Shown here one piece after another: positions 1 through 5,200 of a stretch of 8,463 bases of DNA. The notes under the pieces were generated by a model that was not told where the DNA came from, did not search any database, and saw only the letters and a list, made by a program, of their open reading frames with translations. A program made the translations under genes and the position numbers. The stretch comes from an uncultured Clostridia bacterium. Its GTDB lineage: Bacteria > Bacillota > Clostridia > Christensenellales > Borkfalkiaceae. Where the stretch lies: the NCBI GenBank assembly GCA_947174955.1, contig CAMWKX010000045.1:1-8463 (forward strand), written 5' to 3'. Numbering within the stretch: position 1 is the first letter of the stretch; every line of letters starts with the position of its first letter.

Positions 1-274
1 CCGCGTCCATACACTCGATAATGTCGGCGGCGTGTTCCGTGTCCATATCCTCGATGTAGTCTTCGGCGTTTTCCAGATAACTGAACACGTCGGACAACTG
101 TTCGGGGGTAAGCACGCGCGCCAGACGCTTACGGGCTTCTTCGCTTAAACTGGGGTATATGTCGGCGATATCGCCTTCGTGGTAGTCGCTCAGCTTTTCG
201 GCAAGTTCGGCGTCGGGAACGTCTTGTTCGATTAAATCGTAAAGCTGTTGCAAAACGCCCTGTAACTCTTCCAT
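1..274 (-). CDS. mgtE: Magnesium transporter MgtE, N-terminal part (cut by the window edge)
   Basis: An open frame runs leftwards from an ATG at 274-272 to the window edge without a stop, giving 91 residues. It begins MEELQGVLQQLYDLIEQ and continues with short helical repeats such as LSDYHEGDIADIYPSLS, LTPEQLSDVFSYLE and MDTEHAADIIECMDA. This pattern of HxxDIAxxxxxLxxExRxxLxxxLxPE followed by DxxxAADIIExMD is typical of the cytosolic superhelical N domain of MgtE. In the family this domain precedes a CBS pair and a five-helix membrane channel, which would lie outside the window. MgtE is an inner-membrane Mg2+ channel that is gated by cytosolic Mg2+ through its N and CBS domains. The start is supported by a GGGAGG ribosome binding site 6 nt upstream and a promoter just before it. 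The gene is divergent from the ATPase operon. A stand-alone N-domain protein cannot be excluded from this fragment. Confidence 0.8.
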   Translation of the reverse strand, partial: MEELQGVLQQLYDLIEQDVPDAELAEKLSDYHEGDIADIYPSLSEEARKRLARVLTPEQLSDVFSYLENAEDYIEDMDTEHAADIIECMDA

Positions 275-280
275 ATTCCG

Positions 281-286
281 CCTCCC
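281..286 (-). promoter_or_regulatory. Ribosome binding site of mgtE
   Basis: Read on the minus strand this is GGGAGG, followed by a 6-nt spacer and the ATG at 274-272. It fixes the start of the partial mgtE gene. Confidence 0.75.
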
Positions 287-300
287 GCAATTTTTTCCTA

Positions 301-329
301 ATTATAACACTTTGTGGATTAAAACACAA
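301..329 (-). promoter_or_regulatory. Promoter of mgtE (extended -10)
   Basis: On the minus strand there is a perfect TATAAT at 306-301 preceded by TGT (309-307), which makes an extended -10 element. A weak -35 (TTGTGT, 329-324) lies 17 bp upstream. The predicted transcription start is near 294, which leaves a leader of only about 20 nt. This is a consensus match by eye with no experimental support. Confidence 0.55.
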
Positions 330-432
330 TCATTATTAATATATGGTAAAAGAAAAAAACTTGAGAGAAGTTTTCCGTTGTGAGAAAGTATAAAAATCTG
401 TGCTTTTATAACATATTTTGCGGATTTTCCTA

Positions 433-461
433 TTGCAATCGCGAAAAAAATATGATATCAT
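433..461 (+). promoter_or_regulatory. Promoter of the V-ATPase operon (extended -10)
   Basis: A -35-like TTGCAA (433-438, 4 of 6 consensus) is separated by 17 bp from TATCAT (456-461, 5 of 6 consensus). The -10 is preceded by TGA (453-455), so it is an extended -10. I found no other -35/-10 pair with acceptable spacing in the intergenic region. The predicted start of transcription is about 467-470, at the first ATG of the operon, so the mRNA would be almost leaderless. Confidence 0.5.
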
Positions 462-462
462 A
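451..462. repeat. 12-bp perfect palindrome over the operon -10
   Basis: TATGATATCATA is its own reverse complement. It covers the whole -10 hexamer and its TG extension. It could be an operator at which a dimeric repressor blocks RNA polymerase, or a chance result of the AT-rich promoter; the sequence alone does not decide. Confidence 0.4.
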
Positions 463-469
463 ATTTCGT

Positions 470-787
470 ATGCAGGAAATATTGAAATCAATTAACGAGG
501 CCGAGCAAAAAGCGGCTGAAATAAAGGCGGCGGCGCAGGAAAAGGCGGCTGAAATCGCGGGCAACGCGGAAGAGCGTTCCGCAGAGATTGCCAGACTTTC
601 GGAAGCCGAATGCAAGGCTTACCGCGAAAAGGCAATCAAGGAAGCCGAAGAGTCGGCGCAGAAAAACTACGACGACGAAATTACCGCAAAGAGAGCGGAA
701 GCGGCTAAGTACGCCGCCGACCGTCTTAAAACTACTGACAATATCGTAAGCGATATAGTACGGAGGATTGTGCGTGGCAGTTGCTGA
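470..787 (+). CDS. ntpF: V-type ATP synthase peripheral-stalk subunit (NtpF of E. hirae; annotated as subunit G or H)
   Basis: This small coiled-coil protein of 105 residues pairs with subunit E to form the peripheral stalk, which holds the A3B3 head still against subunit I. The start MQEILKSINEAEQKA fits the family N-terminus (xEILKxIxEAExxA). Residues 3 to about 75 are an uninterrupted, Ala/Glu/Lys-rich helix with an 11-residue repeat (KAAEI at 14-18 and 25-29, RSAEI at 36-40), as expected for the right-handed coiled coil of these stalks. The C-terminal ends VSDIVRRIVRG. Length is normal (about 100-110). It is the first gene of the operon, and its 3' end overlaps the next gene by 14 nt. There is no Shine-Dalgarno before the ATG at 470. 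A TTG at 482, preceded by AGGAA, is a possible alternative start that would remove only four residues. The family is clear; the exact start is less so. Confidence 0.88.
   Translation: MQEILKSINEAEQKAAEIKAAAQEKAAEIAGNAEERSAEIARLSEAECKAYREKAIKEAEESAQKNYDDEITAKRAEAAKYAADRLKTTDNIVSDIVRRIVRGSC
762..766 (+). promoter_or_regulatory. Ribosome binding site that sets the GTG start of ntpI
   Basis: GGAGG lies inside the end of ntpF, 7 nt before GTG at 774. The TTG at 768 is only 1 nt away and so too close. The ATG at 789 is 22 nt away and too far. The GTG is therefore the best start. Confidence 0.75.
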
Positions 788-2747
788 AATGGGCAAGCTC
801 AATCTGGTCGCAATGTCCTATGAGAAGGACAAAGTTTTAAACGCTCTGCAACGCACGGGCGCGACCGAAATCAAGCTGCACTCTCAAACTGAATACGCTT
901 CGTCCAGACCTTTGGACTGCGAAAGCCTGAAAGAATATCTTTCGGGGCTCGAAGACGCGCTTGCCAAAATTACGGAAAGCGTCGAAAAGTATATTTCGCA
1001 GAATAAGCTGAAAGAGGATTTGCCCAAAGGCGAATGTGAAATCAGCTATTCCGAGTTTATAGGCGCGAAGGATCTGAAGGCGGAAGCCGATAAGACGGTT
1101 GAAGAGGTCAACCGCCTTTTGGACGCGCGCAAAAAAACCAACGCGGAGCTTACGAAGGTTAGGCGCCAGCTTGCCGACGCGGGCATTTACGCGGCGGTCA
1201 GTCAGCCGTTGAAGGTCGAGAACACGACGCACGCGCGTTATAAAATAGGCACTATCCCCGCGGCGTCAAAGGATAATTTTATTCAGGCGATGGGCGAAAT
1301 GCCCCTTGCCGCGTGCTCGTTTATTGCAAGCGGCGACGACAGCGAGCTCATAATGGTTGCCGCGCATAAATCGGAGGTCGAAAGATGCGACGCGCTGTTG
1401 CAGAGCTTCGGCTTTGCGAAATGCCCCTTCGACGACGGGCGCACGGGCGAGGAAATTTACGGCTCGCTGAAAAAGCGCGAGGAAGAGCTGGAACTCGAAC
1501 TCAAAGAAAACTCCGACTTGTATTCGTTCAAAGACAGTATGCGCACGCTGAGAATATACTGCGACTACGTTGCGTTCGAGCTGGAAAAGCGCGAGCTTTC
1601 CGAAAAGCTGCTTGAAACGCAGACGACCTTCCTGCTCGAAGCGTACGTTCCCGTAGAGGCGGAGGAAAGCGTTAAGAAGGTTCTTACGGAAGTTTCGCCC
1701 GCAATCTATTTCGAATTTTCCAAACCGTCCGCGGACGAAGTTCCCCCGACGCTGTTAAAGAATAATAAGGTAGTCAAAAATTTCGAAGCCGTAACCAATA
1801 TGTATTCGGCGCCCAACTCGCGTGAGCTTGACCCGAACACGGTAATGGCGTTCTTTTACAGTCTTTTCTTAGGCTTTATTATGGCGGACATCGGCTACGG
1901 TCTGATGATGATATTGGGCGGAGGCTTCCTGTGGCATAAAAACAGCCGCCGCGACAATATGATGGGACGGCTGGGCGGCGTGTTCGCGATAGGCGGTATA
2001 TTTACGGTTATCTGGGGCGTACTGTTCAACTCGTTCTTCGGGTTCTCGCTTCTTCCGTTCAAGGTTATGCCCGATTTGCAGGGCGAGAATATGAGCTGGT
2101 CGCTTTCGGGAATTAACGTTCCCGCGCTGCTGATTATAAGTATGCTCATCGGCGTGGTGCAGATTTTCGCGGGCTATATTTGCCTTGCCGTTCAGTGCTG
2201 GCGCAGGGGCAAAATCTTAGACGGCATTTTCGACGGTATCGTCTGGGCGGTGTTCTCGGTCGGCGTGGGACTTGCCATCGCTGGCTTCGTGCAGCAGTTC
2301 AACGTGTCCGTGCTTGCAACGGTGGGCGGAATTATCGCGGGCGCAAGCCTTTTGGTAGCAATCCTCACCGCGGGCAGACACGAAAAACTTCTGGGCAAGT
2401 TTACAAAGGGCTTCGGCTCGGCTTACGGGGTTATCAACTACGCGTCGGATATTTTAAGCTATGCAAGGCTTTACGGTCTGATGCTTGCGGGCGCGGTAAT
2501 CGCGGATATAATAACTTCGAATTCGGTATCGCTGATATCGAGCGGCAACGTCGCTTTCATAATTTTAGGCGTTGCCATAATGGTAATAGGTCACGTTTTC
2601 AACCTTGCGATAGGACTTTTGGGCGCGTATATTCACGACGCAAGACTGCAATACGTTGAGTTCTACGGCAGGTTTTACGAGGGTGAGGGCAGACTGTTCA
2701 CCCCGTTGGGTTCAAGTCATAAACACGTTTACGTGTCGAAAAATTAA
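774..2747 (+). CDS. ntpI: V-type ATP synthase subunit I (a subunit, membrane stator)
   Basis: This is the large membrane stator of the V/A-ATPase (657 residues from the GTG start), which forms the ion half-channels beside the K ring and anchors the peripheral stalks. The start MAVAEMGKLNLVAM matches the family beginning (MAIxKMKKLxLxxL) and is set by a GGAGG 7 nt upstream. Residues 1 to about 350 form the soluble, partly coiled-coil cytosolic arm. From about 357 the membrane part begins with DPNTVMAFFYSLFLGFIMADIGYG, followed by several hydrophobic helices up to about 620. The conserved membrane arginines are present: R565 in the SYARLYGLMLAG helix and R624 in HDARLQYVEFYGRFYEGEG. In the family these face the ring carboxylate and drive ion release. 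Length is normal for bacteria. The gene begins inside ntpF, so translation of the two is probably coupled. Confidence 0.95.
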   Translation: MAVAEMGKLNLVAMSYEKDKVLNALQRTGATEIKLHSQTEYASSRPLDCESLKEYLSGLEDALAKITESVEKYISQNKLKEDLPKGECEISYSEFIGAKDLKAEADKTVEEVNRLLDARKKTNAELTKVRRQLADAGIYAAVSQPLKVENTTHARYKIGTIPAASKDNFIQAMGEMPLAACSFIASGDDSELIMVAAHKSEVERCDALLQSFGFAKCPFDDGRTGEEIYGSLKKREEELELELKENSDLYSFKDSMRTLRIYCDYVAFELEKRELSEKLLETQTTFLLEAYVPVEAEESVKKVLTEVSPAIYFEFSKPSADEVPPTLLKNNKVVKNFEAVTNMYSAPNSRELDPNTVMAFFYSLFLGFIMADIGYGLMMILGGGFLWHKNSRRDNMMGRLGGVFAIGGIFTVIWGVLFNSFFGFSLLPFKVMPDLQGENMSWSLSGINVPALLIISMLIGVVQIFAGYICLAVQCWRRGKILDGIFDGIVWAVFSVGVGLAIAGFVQQFNVSVLATVGGIIAGASLLVAILTAGRHEKLLGKFTKGFGSAYGVINYASDILSYARLYGLMLAGAVIADIITSNSVSLISSGNVAFIILGVAIMVIGHVFNLAIGLLGAYIHDARLQYVEFYGRFYEGEGRLFTPLGSSHKHVYVSKN

Positions 2748-2758
2748 AAAACATTTGT

Positions 2759-2763
2759 GGAGG
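2759..2763 (+). promoter_or_regulatory. Strong ribosome binding site of ntpK in an AU-rich leader
   Basis: GGAGG stands 5 nt before the ATG at 2769 and follows an AU-rich stretch (about 2739-2756). It decides against the in-frame GTG at 2757, which lies within the ribosome binding site region and has no such site of its own. Confidence 0.7.
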
Positions 2764-2768
2764 TATAT

Positions 2769-3293
2769 ATGTTTTTGTCACTTTTGGAAGGAGAGGGAGT
2801 AGCCGCGGCAGTTGAAAAAGTTGCCGACAAGGCTAATGCGATAGGCTACACCGGTTTCACGGTCGCTATGATAGGCGTGGCTCTGTGCGTGCTTCTCTGC
2901 GGCGTAGGTTCGGCAATCGGACTTTTCAAGACGGGTACCGCGGCGGCGGGCGTATTGGGCGAAGCACCCGATAAGTTCGGTAAAGTTCTCGTACTCGTGC
3001 TGCTTCCCGCAACGCAGGGTATTTACGGCTTTATTATCGGCATCATAGCTTCCGGCTCGATTGCTGTCGATTTAACCCTTGCGCAGGGCTGGGCTATGCT
3101 CGGCGCGGTTATGCCTATGGCGGTTGCGGGTCTTGTTACCGGCATATTCCAGGGCAAATCGGCGGTCAACTGTATTTACGCAGTCGGCAAGCAGGACTCG
3201 CTCGGCGGTAAGCTTATCATCTATCCCGCAATGATCGAGTTCTACGCAATTTTGGGACTTATCATTTCGATAATGTTAATTCCCCTCGTATAA
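2769..3293 (+). CDS. ntpK: V-type ATP synthase subunit K (rotor ring c subunit, sodium-type)
   Basis: This double-hairpin, four-helix proteolipid forms the rotating membrane ring. It has 174 residues from the ATG at 2769. Helix 1 is about 27-53 (with the glycine-rich CGVGSAIGLFKTG), helix 2 about 70-96, helix 3 about 105-132 and helix 4 about 146-173. The second hairpin carries the ion-binding carboxylate E157 in MIEFYAILG and Q128 in IFQGK. The first hairpin carries L79, T82 and Q83 in LPATQGIYGF, with Y86. These match L61, T64, Q65, Q110 and E139 (and Y68) of the E. hirae sodium ring subunit. The first hairpin has no carboxylate, so each subunit should carry one ion site. It is about 18 residues longer than E. 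hirae NtpK at the N-terminus; this extra part (2-22) is charged, with Glu, Lys and Asp. Sodium specificity is inferred from residue conservation. Confidence 0.95.
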   Translation: MFLSLLEGEGVAAAVEKVADKANAIGYTGFTVAMIGVALCVLLCGVGSAIGLFKTGTAAAGVLGEAPDKFGKVLVLVLLPATQGIYGFIIGIIASGSIAVDLTLAQGWAMLGAVMPMAVAGLVTGIFQGKSAVNCIYAVGKQDSLGGKLIIYPAMIEFYAILGLIISIMLIPLV

Positions 3294-3298
3294 AGACT

Positions 3299-3886
3299 AT
3301 GAGCGAACAGGCGATTGTAGAAAGGATAATTTCCGACGCCGAGGAAGAGGCGCGGGCAATTATCAACGAAGCGGAGGAGAGAGCCAAGGCAACCGTTGCC
3401 GAGGCGAACTCCCGCGCCGATAGAAACAGACAGGGCACGGAAGCGGAAGTCAAGGCAAAGGCGGACAGCATTGCCGACGGCAAAGCCGCAGCCGCGAGGC
3501 TTGACGGCGCAAAAATTCTGCTTGCCGAAAAGCGCGCGGTTATAGACGAAGTCTACGCCCGCGCCCTTACCAAGCTTTTGGAACTGAGCGAAAAGGATAC
3601 GCTCTTCCTTTGCAAACGGCTTTTAGAAGAGCACGCGGAAGAGGGCGACGAACTGGTGTTTGCCGACAATTTCCGCTATGCGCAGGCGGTTTCCGCTCTG
3701 CCGGTTGTCAAGGAAAAAAAGTTAAAGGTTTCGACCAAGCACGCCACGCTTGACGGCGGGTTTATGCTTTGCGGAAAAAATTCCGACAAAAACCTCTCCT
3801 ACGGCGCAATTCTTGCTATGGACAGGGAAGAGAAGCAGGCGGAGATAGCTTCGGTTATTTTCAATACCGGTATTATAAATGAGTAA
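3299..3886 (+). CDS. ntpE: V-type ATP synthase subunit E (peripheral stalk)
   Basis: Subunit E (195 residues) pairs with the small NtpF protein to make the peripheral stalks, and its globular C-terminus binds the top of the A3B3 head. Residues 1 to about 100 are a long charged helix starting MSEQAIVERIISDAEEEA, rich in Ala, Glu, Lys and Arg and typical of a coiled coil. Residues about 105-195 form the globular part, with the family signature LDGGFML and then LSYGAILAMDREEKQAEIASVIF. Length is normal. The ATG lies only 5 nt after the stop of ntpK and has no clear Shine-Dalgarno (upstream sequence ATAAAGACT), so it probably depends on translational coupling. The 3' end overlaps ntpC by 8 nt. 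Confidence 0.93.
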   Translation: MSEQAIVERIISDAEEEARAIINEAEERAKATVAEANSRADRNRQGTEAEVKAKADSIADGKAAAARLDGAKILLAEKRAVIDEVYARALTKLLELSEKDTLFLCKRLLEEHAEEGDELVFADNFRYAQAVSALPVVKEKKLKVSTKHATLDGGFMLCGKNSDKNLSYGAILAMDREEKQAEIASVIFNTGIINE

Positions 3887-4859
3887 AGATTTACTGTACA
3901 CGAACGGCGTTATTGCCGCCAGAGAAAAATATCTTTTAAACGACAGGATATTCAAACTCTGCGATCTGAGCGCGGAGGAGGCTTTCCGCACGCTTTCGGA
4001 GAGCGGCTTCGGCAAAGGCGCGGAGGCTGCGTCCGTTTACGAGTACGAAAACCTCGTATCCGCGGACGAGGCGGCTATCGACGGATTTATACGCGAATAT
4101 GCGCCCTCGCGTGCGGAGGCTGCGTACCTTTTATCGCCGCGCGATTTCCACAACGCAAAGGCGGCGGTAAAGGCGAAGTTTTTAAATCTGAGCTTGGAAA
4201 ATATGCTCGCCCCCGCGGGGCTTATTCCCGCAGAGGTTATCGTTAACTGTGTAAATTCGGGCGAGTACGCGCCCCTCGGGGACAGCTTGGGCGAAGCCGT
4301 GAAGGAGGCTGCCGCGCTGTTCTCGGAGGAAAGCAAAACGCAGGCTTCGGGTGCGGAAATAGGAATTATTTTCGAAAAGGCAATGTATAAGCATCTGCAC
4401 GAGGCTTGTGCAAAGAGCGGGCTTTTGAAAAAGCTTCTTACGACAAAAGCGGATATGACCAATATTTTAACGGCTCTCCGCTCTGCCGAGGAGGAATACG
4501 CCGCCAAGTGCTACGTTACGGGCGGCAAGCTCAACGACAAGCAGCTGTCTTCGCTGTTCGAAGAGGATAGCGAAAAGGCGTTAAAGGCTTTCAAGGGCAC
4601 GCCCTATTACGATTTCGTTAAAAAGTGCGTTGCGGATAAGGCGGCGGGGCTTCCCTTGACCGCGGCGGAACGCATTTGCGAGAGCTACGAAACGGAGTAC
4701 TTTACGGCAAAGAAATACGAATTGCAGAAAAGTCAGCCGTTCTTATATTACGTATTCCGCCGCCGCGCGGAGAACGCCAACGTGCGAATACTTTTCGTGT
4801 GCCTCCTGGCGGGTATGAAGGACAGCGAAATCAAACGCCGTTTGCGCGCAGTGCAGTAG
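3879..4859 (+). CDS. ntpC: V-type ATP synthase subunit C (d subunit, axle-to-ring connector)
   Basis: This 326-residue soluble, mostly helical protein sits like a socket on the K ring and receives the D/F axle (equivalent to subunit d of eukaryotic V-ATPases and C of Thermus). The N-terminus DLLYTNGVIAAREKYLLN and the segments SPRDFHNAKAAVKAKF, LTTKADMTNILTALRSAEE and the C-terminal RRRAENANVRILFVCLLAG fit the V-ATPase C/AC39 family, whose last helix carries the conserved ExxNxRIIxxxxLxG motif. Length is normal (about 325-350). No membrane helix is seen. The ATG overlaps the end of ntpE (start 3879, ntpE stop at 3886) with no strong Shine-Dalgarno, which suggests coupled translation. Confidence 0.93.
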   Translation: MSKDLLYTNGVIAAREKYLLNDRIFKLCDLSAEEAFRTLSESGFGKGAEAASVYEYENLVSADEAAIDGFIREYAPSRAEAAYLLSPRDFHNAKAAVKAKFLNLSLENMLAPAGLIPAEVIVNCVNSGEYAPLGDSLGEAVKEAAALFSEESKTQASGAEIGIIFEKAMYKHLHEACAKSGLLKKLLTTKADMTNILTALRSAEEEYAAKCYVTGGKLNDKQLSSLFEEDSEKALKAFKGTPYYDFVKKCVADKAAGLPLTAAERICESYETEYFTAKKYELQKSQPFLYYVFRRRAENANVRILFVCLLAGMKDSEIKRRLRAVQ

Positions 4860-4875
4860 TTTAACAGGTATAGTT

Positions 4876-5193
4876 ATGGAAGGTAAAATAGCAATCATAG
4901 GCGACGGCGACAGCATTATGGTTTTCAGGGCGGCGGGCGTTGCAACCTTTGCCGCGGAAAACGAGGCGAAGGCGCGCGAAGTTTTAAGAAAAGTCGCCAA
5001 GGATTATCAGATAATTTTTTTAACGGAGGAGCTTGCCAAACCCCTGACGGAATTTTTGAAGAGGTTTGACGAAGAGCCCTACCCCGTGGTTTTGAGCATA
5101 CCGTCAAAGAGCGGCAGCACGGGTCTTGGCACCGAGCTTTTAAAGAGCGCAATGGAGCGCGCGCTCGGCGTAGACATTTTATTTAATAACTGA
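4876..5193 (+). CDS. ntpG: V-type ATP synthase subunit F (central axle; NtpG of E. hirae)
   Basis: Subunit F (105 residues) is a small Rossmann-like protein that binds subunit D in the central axle and can modulate ATP hydrolysis. The N-terminal KIAIIGDGDSIMVFRAAGV matches the family pattern IGDxDSVxGFxxxGV. A second strand segment, YQIIFLTEELA, matches the family motif (D/Y)xIIxITEExA, and the C-terminal part PYPVVLSIPSKSG followed by ALGVDILF is also typical. Length is normal (about 100-110). A weak site (AGG at 4866-4868) lies 7 nt upstream of the ATG. The gap to ntpC is 16 nt, and the gap to ntpA is 7 nt. Names are confusing in this family: in E. hirae this gene is ntpG, while many annotations call it ntpF or atpF. 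Confidence 0.93.
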   Translation: MEGKIAIIGDGDSIMVFRAAGVATFAAENEAKAREVLRKVAKDYQIIFLTEELAKPLTEFLKRFDEEPYPVVLSIPSKSGSTGLGTELLKSAMERALGVDILFNN

Positions 5194-5200
5194 GGTTAAT

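Larger units (their letters stand above)
275..469. other. Divergent intergenic region between mgtE and the V-ATPase operon
   Basis: This 195-bp AT-rich stretch contains no coding sequence that I can support. It holds the mgtE ribosome binding site and promoter at the left end and the ATPase operon promoter at the right end. The part in between (about 330-432) contains a 7-bp inverted repeat (389-395 and 404-410) but no recognisable riboswitch, terminator or small RNA. Confidence 0.7.

Noticed and set aside
129..329. 66-residue Arg-rich open frame on the minus strand
   Set aside because: It lies over the true mgtE frame, its start precedes the mgtE ribosome binding site, and its Arg-rich content is typical of an out-of-frame reading. 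The overlapping frame that starts at 274 has clear MgtE features.
362..389. Direct repeats TGAGAGAAGT and TGAGAAAGT about 19 bp apart
   Set aside because: The copies are short and imperfect and lie in low-complexity AT-rich DNA; there is no further support that they form a regulator site.
768..776. TTG at 768 as the start of subunit I
   Set aside because: It lies 1 nt after the GGAGG, too close for initiation. GTG at 774 has a 7-nt spacer and gives the family N-terminus MAVAEMGKL.
2180..2659. 159-residue open frame on the + strand inside ntpI
   Set aside because: It is a shifted-frame shadow of the ntpI membrane region. It is Arg-rich, has no family resemblance, and lies fully inside a conserved gene.
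2748..2768. Possible internal terminator or processing site between ntpI and ntpK
   Set aside because: The gap is only 21 nt and AU-rich, with no stem-loop that I can see.
4037..4507. 156-residue minus-strand open frame opposite ntpC (and similar long antisense frames opposite ntpI, ntpA and ntpB)
   Set aside because: Long antisense frames are expected opposite GC-rich genes with biased third positions. None shows a recognisable domain or a good ribosome binding site, and all lie within well-conserved genes.
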